From: an uncultured Wohlfahrtiimonas sp. | GTDB lineage: Bacteria; Pseudomonadota; Gammaproteobacteria; Cardiobacteriales; Wohlfahrtiimonadaceae | Length of the DNA: 43,831 bases | Direction: 5' to 3' | Assembly (NCBI GenBank): GCA_947631095.1 | Contig: CANRJX010000004.1 | Span: 1-43,831, forward strand | Part shown: piece after piece, positions 28,190 through 38,412 of the stretch | How the letters are laid out: every line of letters begins with the position of its first letter | Position numbering within the stretch: the stretch's first letter is position 1 | Translations under genes and position numbers: made by a program | The notes under the pieces: model-generated | Databases searched by the model: none | Seen by the model: only the letters and a program-made list of their open reading frames with translations | Told to the model about the DNA's origin: nothing

Positions 28190-28699
28190 TTAGGAAAAAT
28201 CCCAAATTTCAAATGTAAAAGAATGACTATGTTTTTCATCTTTAGGGTGATTTTCTGTGTAAATTAATTCTGCTTTTTCAAAAGGCAAGGCTAAAATTTC
28301 GGGCAAAAATGTATCGCCTTCAACGTCAGTATTAACGCGTGTCAAATAGAGCTTATTCATATGTGAAATAGCTGAATTATAAAGTTGTGCACCACCAATA
28401 ATCATTATTTCAGGTGAATCTTTATAAGCGTTAATCGCTTTTTCTAAAGAGTCAAAATAAAAAACATTTTCAGGAAGATCATCGGGTTGTGGATTGCGAC
28501 TAATGATAATATTGTCGCGTTTGGGCAAAGGACGTCCTAATGACTCATAAGTTTTTCTGCCCATAATGATTGGTTTATTAAGTGTATGTTGTTTGAAAAA
28601 TGCTAAATCATTCGGTAAGTGCCAAGGTAAACTATTGTTGATACCAATTGTAGAGTTGTTTGCAATTGCAACAATCAATGAAACGTTAGGAACAGACAT
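28190..28699 (-). CDS. folA: dihydrofolate reductase
   Basis: VSLIVAIANNSTIGINNSLPWHLPNDLAFFKQHTLNKPIIMGRKTYESLGRPLPKRDNII. Confidence 0.92.
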   Translation of the reverse strand: MSVPNVSLIVAIANNSTIGINNSLPWHLPNDLAFFKQHTLNKPIIMGRKTYESLGRPLPKRDNIIISRNPQPDDLPENVFYFDSLEKAINAYKDSPEIMIIGGAQLYNSAISHMNKLYLTRVNTDVEGDTFLPEILALPFEKAELIYTENHPKDEKHSHSFTFEIWDFS

Positions 28700-28839
28700 T
28701 AATTATCCTTTAAAAATATAGGTGTGTGGGCGATTATACTTAAGTTGCTTAGATAAGCGATTCGATTGATATTAAAAAAATACAATGATAGTGATAAAAG
28801 TATTTTAAAGTAGTGGGCTGAAAATGTTTTAAATAATTA

Positions 28840-28889
28840 AATAAACATTGATTAATTGAAAATAACTTATAAAATAAACACTGTTTATT
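28840..28889. promoter_or_regulatory. Palindrome plus related upstream copy before aas
   Basis: AATAAACA-C-TGTTTATT (28873-28889) and AATAAACATTGATTA (28840-28854), start-to-start 33 bp. Confidence 0.5.
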
Positions 28890-28913
28890 AAATCAATATA
28901 GTGGTGAGCACTG

Positions 28914-31037
28914 ATGAAAATAATATTAAAATTCTTACTAAATCTATTTTTTAAAGTAGAAACTAAAATCGATGCTAAAGCTGCATCAACACATGGTGTT
29001 ATCGTATGTAATCACCAATCTTTTTTAGATGGGGTTTTGCTGGGTGCATTTTTACCTCAACGACCTGTGTTTGTTGTGAATACAGACATTGCAAATCGCT
29101 GGTACTTTAAACCATTCTTGAAATTAATAGATCATGTAACTGTTGATCCATTACATCCTATGGCTGTAAAAATGCTAACAAAAGAAGTCATGAAGGGCAG
29201 AACCATCGTGATTTTTCCAGAAGGTCGCATTACCTTAACAGGTAGCTTTATGAAAGTGTATGAGGGTGCTGCGTTTATTGCTAGAAAAGCAAATGTGCCT
29301 TTAATACCAGTGTTTTTAGAAGGTGCTGAATATACTTATTTCAGTCGTCTGAGAGGATTGGTAAAACAACGTTTATTTACACCCATTAAAATTACTATGG
29401 GCGGGCCTTTAGAAATTATTATTCCAGAGGGTTTATATGGCAAAAAACGACGTCAATATCTCGCTAAATATACACATGACATTATGATGGAAATGAGAAT
29501 CAATGTTTTTGAGCCAACATCACTTTTTAATATGATTTTGGAAGCTAAACATCGATTTGGTAATGATGCTTTATGCATTGAAGATATTCAGCGTAAACCA
29601 GAAACATATGATCAGTTTTTAATGAAGATTCTTGGCATTAGTAGAATTGTCACGAAATTCACATCAAAGAATGAAAGAGTTGGAATTTTATTACCTAATG
29701 CTATAGGTTCAATCGCGACAATCTTGGCTTTAAATCTTACAAAACGAGTTTCGGCATTGTTGAATTATACTGCTGGAGTGGATGGGATGGGCGCTGCTAT
29801 TACTGCAGCAGAAGTTAAAACGATCATTACATCTCGTATTTTTTTAGATAAAGGTAATTTAGGATATTTGGTTGAGGCATTTCCTGAGATTAATTGGGTA
29901 TATGCGGAGGATCTACGTAAGCAAATTACTAAAGAAGATAAGTTGTGGGTATTAAAAGCTAAGTTGATGCCAAATAAGTATTTAGAAAAAGGTGATCCTG
30001 ATGATGAAGCATTGGTGCTATTTACATCAGGATCAGAGGGTAAGCCTAAAGGTGTTGTACATACGAATAGATCGCTTTTAACAAATATCGAACAATTATG
30101 TACCGTGGCAGATTTTACAACGAAAGACATTTTTATGAGCCCATTGCCTGTGTTTCATGCATTTGGTTTAACTGCGGGTGTATTATTGCCGCTAAGAGCT
30201 GGTTGTAAAACATTTTTATATCCATCACCTTTGCACTATCGAGTGATTCCTGAGTTGGTTTACGACGTACAAGCGACAGTTTTATTCGGTACGTCAACGT
30301 TTTTACAAAACTATGCGAAATATGCAAATCCATATGACTTTACAACTTTACGATATGTAGTGGCAGGAGCAGAACGTTTAGCAGAATCTGTGCGAGATAG
30401 TTGGTCGGATAAATTTGGTATTCGTATCTTAGAAGGCTATGGAGCAACAGAATGTTCACCTGTCATTTCGATTAATGTGCCAATGAGCTACAAAGAAAAT
30501 AGTATTGGTCGAATTTTACCAGGCATGAAATCAGTTTTGGAACCGATTGATGGTATTGCTGAAGGCGGTAAATTGGTTGTAGAAGGTAATAACGTGATGA
30601 AAGGTTACTTATTCTATGATAATCCGGGTGTACTAGTGCCTTCTGAATATCATGGGCAGCAGAATTGGTACGATACCGGAGATGTTGTGACGATGGATGA
30701 AGATGGTTATATGGCCATCAAAGGTCGTGTAAAACGCTTTGCAAAAATTGCAGGTGAAATGGTGACATTGGAAACAGCTGAGAAACTGTTTAAAGAAGTC
30801 TATAAAGAGGATCATCATGCTGCTGTGGTTAGAAAAGATGCAAGTAAAGGTGAGGCAATTGTTATCTTTACGACGCAAGCAAATGTAATCCGATCAGATG
30901 TATCTGCAATGGCTAAATCTTTAGGGATTCCAGAGTTGGCGGTAGCACGAGACATTCGTGTGTTAAAAGAAATTCCATTATTGGGCACAGGGAAAATTGA
31001 TTACGTTACTTTGACCAATATGGCTAAGGATGAATAA
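28914..31037 (+). CDS. aas: bifunctional 2-acylglycerophosphoethanolamine acyltransferase / acyl-ACP synthetase (Aas)
   Basis: N-terminal PlsC-like NHQSFLDG and FPEGR; C-terminal AMP-binding LFTSGSEGKPKGVVHTNRS; adjacent to lplT. Confidence 0.9.
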   Translation: MKIILKFLLNLFFKVETKIDAKAASTHGVIVCNHQSFLDGVLLGAFLPQRPVFVVNTDIANRWYFKPFLKLIDHVTVDPLHPMAVKMLTKEVMKGRTIVIFPEGRITLTGSFMKVYEGAAFIARKANVPLIPVFLEGAEYTYFSRLRGLVKQRLFTPIKITMGGPLEIIIPEGLYGKKRRQYLAKYTHDIMMEMRINVFEPTSLFNMILEAKHRFGNDALCIEDIQRKPETYDQFLMKILGISRIVTKFTSKNERVGILLPNAIGSIATILALNLTKRVSALLNYTAGVDGMGAAITAAEVKTIITSRIFLDKGNLGYLVEAFPEINWVYAEDLRKQITKEDKLWVLKAKLMPNKYLEKGDPDDEALVLFTSGSEGKPKGVVHTNRSLLTNIEQLCTVADFTTKDIFMSPLPVFHAFGLTAGVLLPLRAGCKTFLYPSPLHYRVIPELVYDVQATVLFGTSTFLQNYAKYANPYDFTTLRYVVAGAERLAESVRDSWSDKFGIRILEGYGATECSPVISINVPMSYKENSIGRILPGMKSVLEPIDGIAEGGKLVVEGNNVMKGYLFYDNPGVLVPSEYHGQQNWYDTGDVVTMDEDGYMAIKGRVKRFAKIAGEMVTLETAEKLFKEVYKEDHHAAVVRKDASKGEAIVIFTTQANVIRSDVSAMAKSLGIPELAVARDIRVLKEIPLLGTGKIDYVTLTNMAKDE

Positions 31038-31040
31038 ATC

Positions 31041-32246
31041 ATGAAACATAGTCCTTCTGATAAATTGCTGAATAAAGGTGTCATTAGTGTTGTGAATGCG
31101 CAGTTTTTTTCAGCTTTTGCTGATAATGCGTTGTTCTTTGCGTTGCTTGAGCTGTTGAATAAGCTAGAAGCTTTAAAAGAAAGTGCTTATTTACTGCAAG
31201 CATGCTTTTTATTCTCTTATATTTTATTAGCGCCTATTGTTGGCTTATTTGCAGATAATCAGCCAAAAGGTCGTGTATTGATGATAGGGAATGGTACGAA
31301 ACTTTTGGGTGTTGCTTTGCTATTTTTCGATGCCAGTCCATTTTTGTGCTATGCGATTGTTGGTATTGGCGCAGCCATTTACTCACCTGCCAAGTTTGGT
31401 ATTTTGGGTGAGCTTGTTACAACTAAATTATTGGTGAAAGTAAATGGATTGGTAGAGGGATCGACAATTTTAGCAATATTACTTGGTGCATATTTGGGTG
31501 GCTTGTTGGCTGAAAAAAATATTGTAATGGCATTTGTGTTTGCAGGTGGAATGTATGCTGTTGCTGTTGTCTTTAATCTATTTATACCCAAAATTGCTGC
31601 AACGCGTAAAGATAGCTTTGCACCGAAAGCATTGTTGAAAAGTTTTGGCGGGATTTTGCGAAAATTGGCTTGTGATAAGCAGGCAAGATTTGCCATTTTA
31701 GGCACAAGTTTATTTTGGGGTGCTGCAAGCACATTGCGACTATTACTGAATGATTGGGTTAGGGTCGTTTTAGATGGCGGTACAGAAATGGTGGCTACGC
31801 TTAGTGCTATTGTAAGCATTGGGATCGTGTTTGGTGCATTAATTGCATCATTATTTATCAGTATTAAAAATATCAAATGGTGCTTGTGGGCAGGTTTTGG
31901 AATGGGCATCATTACGATCATTTTTTCATTCCAAACCGATGTATATGCGATTTATGGCTTTTTAATTTTGATCGGTATGTTGGGTGGAACATTTGTGATA
32001 CCTATGAACGCATTATTACAAGAGCGTGGTAAATTGTTTGAAAGTGCTGGTACAGCTGTCGCAGTCCAGAATTTTTCAGAAAATGTTGTAATGATTTTAA
32101 TGATGGTAATTTTTGGTTTACTTGCATACTACAATGTTTCTGTGATCGCTTTAATGATCTGCTTTGGAGTTTTATTCTCCATAGGAATAGGTGGGCTCTT
32201 CTATCATATTCGAAAACGAAGTGTATTAGCCACAGCGGAAGATTAA
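31041..32246 (+). CDS. lplT: lysophospholipid transporter LplT
   Basis: MFS protein starting near NAQFFSAFADNALFFALLELL, immediately 3' of aas. Confidence 0.88.
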   Translation: MKHSPSDKLLNKGVISVVNAQFFSAFADNALFFALLELLNKLEALKESAYLLQACFLFSYILLAPIVGLFADNQPKGRVLMIGNGTKLLGVALLFFDASPFLCYAIVGIGAAIYSPAKFGILGELVTTKLLVKVNGLVEGSTILAILLGAYLGGLLAEKNIVMAFVFAGGMYAVAVVFNLFIPKIAATRKDSFAPKALLKSFGGILRKLACDKQARFAILGTSLFWGAASTLRLLLNDWVRVVLDGGTEMVATLSAIVSIGIVFGALIASLFISIKNIKWCLWAGFGMGIITIIFSFQTDVYAIYGFLILIGMLGGTFVIPMNALLQERGKLFESAGTAVAVQNFSENVVMILMMVIFGLLAYYNVSVIALMICFGVLFSIGIGGLFYHIRKRSVLATAED

Positions 32247-32295
32247 AAACTGATGTATGCTAGTGAAAAAATTGTACTGCCATTCGGGTGTTGAC

Positions 32296-34635
32296 ATGAA
32301 AAAACTAATTAAAATATTTATCTATCTAATTATCACTTTTGTTGTCGTGATTGCTTTGGCGATTGGTGGCATCGTTATGTTCATTAACCCCAATCAATTT
32401 AAACCCCAAATCACAGAGCTGGTGCAGAAGAATGCTAATGTTGTGCTCAATATAGATGGAGATATTGAGTGGACATTTTATCCATGGTTAGGCATTAAAG
32501 TTCAAAATATTTCGATTGCAAGCCCAAATACACCGACAGTTCCGTTAGCAAAAATTCAATTGGCGCAAGCTTCTATACTTTTAAATAGTTTATTGAATAA
32601 AGAGCTGAATATTAGTGATGTAGTTGTGAATGGTTTATCTGTTTCACTGTTGAAAGATGTCAATGGAAATACAAACTGGTCTTTTGAAAAAGCAGAACAG
32701 GCTGCTACAACAAATGGTCAAAAGATTGAAGATAAACCATCAGCTAATACAGCGCAGGGTAGTGCGAATATTTATATCAAAAGCATTAGTGTGAATGATG
32801 CAAGTTTGGTTTATAAAGATGCGCAAAATAACCAAGCAATTGCACTGAAAAATTTATATGTAAATACAGGTGAGGTTAGGCCAAATCAACCAATAGATGC
32901 ATCAATAAAAAGTGGATATGCGCTGTATGATCCTAAAATTGAAGGAGCTGTAGATCTTTCTGCAACGATTGATTTTGACGCTGGTAAAGAATATCTGCAA
33001 ATTAAGGATTTAAAACTAAACAATAATGTAACCCTTGATAATATTCATTTAGTGACTGATTTAACAGGGAAAGTAGATTTCGATTTGAAAGCACAGTTAT
33101 TACAAGTTTCAAATTTATCCATCAATAATAATGGGAAGCTGGGTGATATTGCTTTGAAAGATTTGCAATTCAAAGGACTCGTAAAAGCTGATTTACAAAA
33201 AAAAATTATTAATTTTGATCAGATGCAAGTGGTTATGAATGATTTACAAGTCACGGGCAATTTGATTGCAGAAAACTATGGTAGTGATAATCTGAAATTT
33301 GTTAGCGAGCTTAATACTAATACATTTAATGCTAAGTCTTTATTGAGACAGTTGAATGTTGAGTTGCCACAAATGGAATCTAAAACAGCCTTAGATAAGG
33401 TTTCAGCAAAATTTTCTATTCATGGTAATTTGAAAAATATCGATATTAATCCAATTAATATCAATCTAGATAGCACAAAAATTACAGGTTCAGGGGCGAT
33501 TGCACTGTCTAAGGTACCGACAATTGCTTTGGTTTTAAAAGGCGACCAATTGGTCATTAATCATTATTTGCCACCGAAGCAAGCATCATCTCAAGCAGAA
33601 CAGAATAAAGTTCAAAATCACCCATCTACCAAGTCTCCTGTTAATCCTGAGATTATTCCTGTATTACCAGATGATTTGAATATAATTGCTGATATTCAAT
33701 GGAGTACATTGATTTTTGATCAATTGAATTTAAACGATAATCTTTTGAAAGCATCATTAAAAAATGGTGATTTGATTGTCGATCACATTCAAACGAAAAT
33801 TTATGATGGTACTATAAGTCTTTCTGGGTCTTTGAAAGGTAAAAAAGAACCAAAGATTACGATTAATGGTGGATTGCAACATATTGATTTAACAAAAATT
33901 CTTCCTCAGTTTTCTTTAAAAGAATATATTAGTAGTGACTTTTTATTGTCAAGATTGAATCAAAATCATAAAGATATTACAGTTCAAGGAGTTTTAAATA
34001 GTCAATTTAGTATGACTTCTTCGGGGCGCAAACAAAACCAAGTGATTGCTAATCTAAATGGCAATGCAACTTTTGATTTACAACAAGGGCGAGTGAATAA
34101 TCTCAATTATGAAAAGCTAATGTGTCAGGGCATTGCATTGTTAAATCAAAAGCAGATAACGGGTAAGTTTGATCGTACATTTACTGATTTCCAGAAATTA
34201 TCAGGAAAAATTAGTATTCGAAATGGTGTGGTAACAAATGATCCATTCCAAATGATTATTCCAGGTGTTGCATTGAATGGGAAAGGCGATGTTAATTTAA
34301 ATCGTATGACAATTGATTATCGAATGAATGCTATTTTAACGGGTGATGATTCTATTAATTCAGATCCTGCTTGTCAGATTAATCAAAGATTTAAAGGATT
34401 ACCAATTCCTTTGATTTGTGAGGGATCTCTTGAACAGACTGATGGATTGTGTCGATTAGATACAGAGCAATTAGGTCAAGTCGCTTTAAATCTTGCAAAA
34501 GATGCTGCGAAAGATAAAGTTAAAAAAGAGTTGGATAAGGAAAAAGATAAATTACAAAACAAGTTAGATAGTGAAATCGAGAAACAAATTAATAAAAATC
34601 CAGCGATAAAAGGTCTATTAAAAAATTTATTATGA
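32296..34635 (+). CDS. AsmA-family protein
   Basis: N-terminal TM, INPNQFKPQITELVQKNANVVLNIDGDIEWTFYPWLGIKVQNISIASP and C-terminal AsmA_2-like region; start at MKKLIK preferred over track start 32257. Confidence 0.82.
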   Translation: MKKLIKIFIYLIITFVVVIALAIGGIVMFINPNQFKPQITELVQKNANVVLNIDGDIEWTFYPWLGIKVQNISIASPNTPTVPLAKIQLAQASILLNSLLNKELNISDVVVNGLSVSLLKDVNGNTNWSFEKAEQAATTNGQKIEDKPSANTAQGSANIYIKSISVNDASLVYKDAQNNQAIALKNLYVNTGEVRPNQPIDASIKSGYALYDPKIEGAVDLSATIDFDAGKEYLQIKDLKLNNNVTLDNIHLVTDLTGKVDFDLKAQLLQVSNLSINNNGKLGDIALKDLQFKGLVKADLQKKIINFDQMQVVMNDLQVTGNLIAENYGSDNLKFVSELNTNTFNAKSLLRQLNVELPQMESKTALDKVSAKFSIHGNLKNIDINPININLDSTKITGSGAIALSKVPTIALVLKGDQLVINHYLPPKQASSQAEQNKVQNHPSTKSPVNPEIIPVLPDDLNIIADIQWSTLIFDQLNLNDNLLKASLKNGDLIVDHIQTKIYDGTISLSGSLKGKKEPKITINGGLQHIDLTKILPQFSLKEYISSDFLLSRLNQNHKDITVQGVLNSQFSMTSSGRKQNQVIANLNGNATFDLQQGRVNNLNYEKLMCQGIALLNQKQITGKFDRTFTDFQKLSGKISIRNGVVTNDPFQMIIPGVALNGKGDVNLNRMTIDYRMNAILTGDDSINSDPACQINQRFKGLPIPLICEGSLEQTDGLCRLDTEQLGQVALNLAKDAAKDKVKKELDKEKDKLQNKLDSEIEKQINKNPAIKGLLKNLL

Positions 34636-35213
34636 TTTATCGTTATCTAACGGCGCTATTATTCGCGTTTATGGATTTAGGCTTTGCACTCGAAGTTCAA
34701 TTAATAAAGAAGCATTATGAGATTGATCCAGAAAATTTTAAAGGCATTACACATTCTATAGGCACTGCATCGATCATTGTGGATGACAATGTTGGCTTAC
34801 ATACTGCTGCTAGTTATACGGCATCAGTATCGATTAAGAATATCCATGTCAAACATGATGCAGGTGTATGTTATGCAGATAAATTTGAACTGCGATTAAA
34901 AGGTGTCATGATATTGCCTAGGTTAAAAATGGGTAATTATTTACTCACGACACGTCAAGCATTTGAGGAAGAGTATTTAACTTTAAAGACTCATGAACAT
35001 GAGCATGAAGAGCTTTGGAAAAACTCTTTATTAGTATTTGAAAAAAATGTTAAGAAGTTAAAAATTAAAGATAATGAAGAATGTACTTACTTAATAGATG
35101 AGATTAATCAAAGAATGATTCTCACGTTATCGGATATTATACGGAAAAATATTCAGTTTGATTGTAATGCATATGGTTATCAGCTCGGTTTACCAGAATG
35201 TAAACATACATAG
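34632..35213 (+). CDS. DUF922-like predicted secreted Zn-dependent protease
   Basis: Signal peptide and TLKTHEHEHEELW (HExxH-compatible); ATGA overlap with upstream asmA-like stop. Confidence 0.7.
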   Translation: MIYRYLTALLFAFMDLGFALEVQLIKKHYEIDPENFKGITHSIGTASIIVDDNVGLHTAASYTASVSIKNIHVKHDAGVCYADKFELRLKGVMILPRLKMGNYLLTTRQAFEEEYLTLKTHEHEHEELWKNSLLVFEKNVKKLKIKDNEECTYLIDEINQRMILTLSDIIRKNIQFDCNAYGYQLGLPECKHT

Positions 35214-35310
35214 AAGTAAAAATTTGTAGTAGCCAAATATTTCAAAAGATTACTATACATGCATTATTTGCTAGAATATGCGAAATGTGTCGATATAATT
35301 AGAGGATAAA

Positions 35311-35688
35311 ATGACAATAAAAGAACAAAAAGGCTCATTCCTACTAGAATTTCTTATTGCTTTAGCAATATTTTCAGTTGCAATTATTGGCTTAGTGAAA
35401 TTACAAAATCGCTCGATTTCAGATTTGGGTGATTTGGGTTCGAATATGTCCATTCCTATTTTGATTGATGATTTTACAGCTCGTATTAACTTGACTGAAG
35501 ATGGTAGTGAGCTCACAAATACTGATAAGGCAGAGTTAGAGGAAACCGCGAAGACAATGTTAAAAACGGTAGAGTTTGTTGGTGATACTATTACTATTAT
35601 TGATATGAATAATCCTGATGATAAACGCCAATATACCGTTGTTCTAGATAGTAGTCGTTTAAACCCTGTTGCTAATGATGACGATTAA
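35311..35688 (+). CDS. Type IV pilin-like protein, PilV-type minor pilin candidate
   Basis: Prepilin-like leader QKG|SFLLEFLIALAIFSVAIIGLVKLQ with Glu at +5. Confidence 0.7.
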   Translation: MTIKEQKGSFLLEFLIALAIFSVAIIGLVKLQNRSISDLGDLGSNMSIPILIDDFTARINLTEDGSELTNTDKAELEETAKTMLKTVEFVGDTITIIDMNNPDDKRQYTVVLDSSRLNPVANDDD

Positions 35689-35720
35689 TAATAACTGTAA
35701 TAAAAATAATAGGTAATTGA

Positions 35721-36290
35721 ATGATCAAAAATCAACTTGAAAAAGGATTCATTTTATTTATAACATTGATGATGCTGATTATCTTTGCAATTGTTGGTAT
35801 TAGCTTATATCAACAAACGTCTATAGCAACTTTAAATGTTCAATATGTAACTTTTAAGCAAGAAGCTGAAGATCTTGCAATGCATGCTTTAAATGCACTG
35901 GAAGAGGGTATTAATGCTGAGGTGGGTTCAGGTAATACTTCTACTGTGTACTCAAGAAGGCCTTTATGTGGTGAGTTATCAATAGAAAATGGTGTTGAAA
36001 AGCCTATATACGAGCCTTATAGATGCGACAATATAACTGACTTAGAGATTAATACTGCATTATCAGAATTAAAATCAGGTAAAAAACCGCTTTCTGGTGA
36101 TTGGGAGCGATTGACGGACGAAGATTTTGTCGGTTCATTTTCAGGAGATGGCGGCGCATATTATATTATTCAGCAATTAGGTCGAGATTCTCAAAATATT
36201 GGATATTTATTATATAGAATCACAATTATTGCGCAGATTTTAGATACTTATAACATTATTAGCGCTGTAACTGCAGTACCTGAAAATTAA
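35721..36290 (+). CDS. PilX-like minor pilin candidate
   Basis: EKGFILFITLMMLIIFAIVGISLYQQTSIATLNVQ N-terminal pilin-like helix lacking Glu+5, as in PilX-type proteins. Confidence 0.6.
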   Translation: MIKNQLEKGFILFITLMMLIIFAIVGISLYQQTSIATLNVQYVTFKQEAEDLAMHALNALEEGINAEVGSGNTSTVYSRRPLCGELSIENGVEKPIYEPYRCDNITDLEINTALSELKSGKKPLSGDWERLTDEDFVGSFSGDGGAYYIIQQLGRDSQNIGYLLYRITIIAQILDTYNIISAVTAVPEN

Positions 36291-36298
36291 TAAGTATA

Positions 36299-36335
36299 AT
36301 TACCTCTAGAGTAAATATAGAGGTAATATTTTGTT
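36299..36335. terminator. Hairpin between convergent pilX-like and yhbY genes
   Basis: ATTACCTCTA-(9 nt)-TAGAGGTAAT followed by ATTTTGTT. Confidence 0.6.
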
Positions 36336-36343
36336 ATTCATTA

Positions 36344-36649
36344 TTATTTAGAGAAGAATATTTTTGGTGCTTCATGGTTGCGTTTAAATAGTGTTAAAAC
36401 GTTTCCAATATGTTGAACCAATGTTGCATTTAATGCGGCAGTTAATTCAGCGGCAATTTCTTTTTTTTCTTCTCTGTCATCACCGGCGATACGAATTTTG
36501 ATCAGCTCGTGATATTCTATAGCACGCTCTGCTTCAGCAATGAAAGATTCTGTCAAACCTTTATCTCCCATTATTAGCACAGGTTTGATAGTATGTGCGA
36601 GTCCTTTTAAAGAACGAATGTGTTCCTTTGTTAATTTCATTTGAGTCAT
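36344..36649 (-). CDS. yhbY: YhbY-family (CRM domain) RNA-binding protein
   Basis: KLTKEHIRSLKGLAHTIKPVLIMGDKGLTESFIAEAERAIEYHELIKIRIAGDDREEK. Confidence 0.92.
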   Translation of the reverse strand: MTQMKLTKEHIRSLKGLAHTIKPVLIMGDKGLTESFIAEAERAIEYHELIKIRIAGDDREEKKEIAAELTAALNATLVQHIGNVLTLFKRNHEAPKIFFSK

Positions 36650-36911
36650 GAATAACGATCCTAGTCAAAAAAAAGTGGGGGCAAGCTTATCGCAACCACG
36701 AAAAATTCACCAGCTTTTCTTTAGTTTAAGAATTTTAGCAGTGATGTTTGTAGTCGCGGGCATAATCCTGTTGATTATTTTACCATTCTTTTCATTATCT
36801 CAACGAGATGAATTTATCATTTTAGCGTTTTATGGATTGATCAGCGGTGGGTTTTTAGTAGGACGAGCGCGCTCTTTTATTACAGATACACAAAGAAAAA
36901 ATAAACCTTAA
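36648..36911 (+). CDS. Small predicted two-TM inner membrane protein
   Basis: 87-aa ORF with two hydrophobic segments; TAATG overlap with the next gene supports coding. Confidence 0.6.
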   Translation: MNNDPSQKKVGASLSQPRKIHQLFFSLRILAVMFVVAGIILLIILPFFSLSQRDEFIILAFYGLISGGFLVGRARSFITDTQRKNKP

Positions 36912-37624
36912 TGCACCTTTATCAGTTTTTATTAAAAGAATTATCTTTTTCTAAGAAAGAAATTAGACATTTGATACAGACCAATTCTATTAAAATAAAT
37001 CACAATGTTGTGATAGATGAAAAAATAGAAGTGGATGGATTATTTCATCAGTTGAGTATTAAAAATCAAATAGTAAGATTAAAACAACATCAGTATCTTA
37101 TGATGAATAAGCCACAAGGTTTAATCTCGGCAGTACGAGATAAAAAGCTACCAACAATTTGTGATCAGATTGATGTTGAAGTATGGCCGATTGGACGCTT
37201 AGATCGGAATACCGAAGGATTGATTTTATTAACAGATAATGGGCAATTAAGCTTTCGATTGCCGTTGCCTAAATATAAAATTGAAAAAATATATCGAGTA
37301 AAAGTTAATGGTTTGTTAACTGTTAAAGAAATTGAGCAATTTGCAGACGGTATTGAGTTTTATGGTGGTATTTGTTGTACACCTGCTAAACTAGAGATTA
37401 TTCAAGCGAATCAAAATGAAAGCGAAGCATTAGTAACATTAACAGAAGGTAAATATCATCAAGTAAAAAAGATGTTTTTAGCAGTAGGACTTTATGTTAC
37501 CTATCTTCAAAGAATTCAGTATGGTCCATTAATTTTGGACCGTAATTTACAACCGGGCGATTACAGAGCACTGACGCTAAATGAAGTGAAAATGCTTTGG
37601 GACTGTGCCCAATTGCAATATTAA
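36911..37624 (+). CDS. rsuA: RsuA-family rRNA pseudouridine synthase
   Basis: S4-like N-terminus, YLMMNKPQGLISA, VWPIGRLDRNTEGLILLTDNG catalytic motif. Confidence 0.82.
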   Translation: MHLYQFLLKELSFSKKEIRHLIQTNSIKINHNVVIDEKIEVDGLFHQLSIKNQIVRLKQHQYLMMNKPQGLISAVRDKKLPTICDQIDVEVWPIGRLDRNTEGLILLTDNGQLSFRLPLPKYKIEKIYRVKVNGLLTVKEIEQFADGIEFYGGICCTPAKLEIIQANQNESEALVTLTEGKYHQVKKMFLAVGLYVTYLQRIQYGPLILDRNLQPGDYRALTLNEVKMLWDCAQLQY

Positions 37625-37637
37625 AGTGATTTAAAGT

Positions 37638-38273
37638 ATGGGAAAAAAACGTACACCAAGCAGTTCTCGTTGGTTAAAAGAACATCATGATGATGAATAT
37701 GTATTGCGTGCGCGCAAAGAAAATTGGCGTTCACGCGCAATTTATAAGTTATCAGAAATGGATGAAAAGGACTTACTATTTAAGCAAGGCATGACAGTTG
37801 TTGATCTTGGTGCAGCACCAGGAAGTTGGTCGCAATATGCGATGCACAAAGTCGGTCATAACGGAAAAGTATTTGCTTTGGATATTCTGCCAATGAGCGC
37901 AATCGCAGGTGTGGATATTATTACAGGCGATTTCCGTGAAGATGAAGTATTAAAACAACTCGAAACATTATTAGATGGGCGTAAGATTGATATTGTTATT
38001 TCTGATATGGCTCCGAATACCAGTGGTGTAAAAGGTGTTGATCAGCCAAGAATGATGTATTTGCTAGAGTTGGCATTTGATTTCTCTATCCATCATTTAA
38101 AGCCAGGCGGAGATTTTTTAATGAAAATTTTCCAAGGAGAAGGCTTTGAAGAGTATTTAAAGCTGTTAAGAGAAAACTTTGATAAAGTTTTAACGAGAAA
38201 GCCTAAAGCTTCTCGCGCAAGAAGCTCTGAAATATACTTATTGGCGCGTGGTTTTAAAGGAAAAGAAGAATAA
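37638..38273 (+). CDS. rlmE: 23S rRNA (uridine-2'-O)-methyltransferase RlmE (FtsJ)
   Basis: FtsJ motif [33 protein letters not shown]; next to ftsH. Confidence 0.94.
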   Translation: MGKKRTPSSSRWLKEHHDDEYVLRARKENWRSRAIYKLSEMDEKDLLFKQGMTVVDLGAAPGSWSQYAMHKVGHNGKVFALDILPMSAIAGVDIITGDFREDEVLKQLETLLDGRKIDIVISDMAPNTSGVKGVDQPRMMYLLELAFDFSIHHLKPGGDFLMKIFQGEGFEEYLKLLRENFDKVLTRKPKASRARSSEIYLLARGFKGKEE

Positions 38274-38412
38274 TTTTTAACATCTATTGTATTTGGTAAT
38301 TTTCGCCCCATTAATGTGAGAATGATGACTAAATCAAAGATATTCGGTATAGTTACAATTCAAATTTATTCACATAAATGACAACTTTTTAACTTAGCAA
38401 GAGGTTAATCTT

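Noticed and set aside
31379-31921. 180-aa ORF antisense to lplT
   Set aside because: Shadow ORF of a membrane protein gene; no plausible domain.
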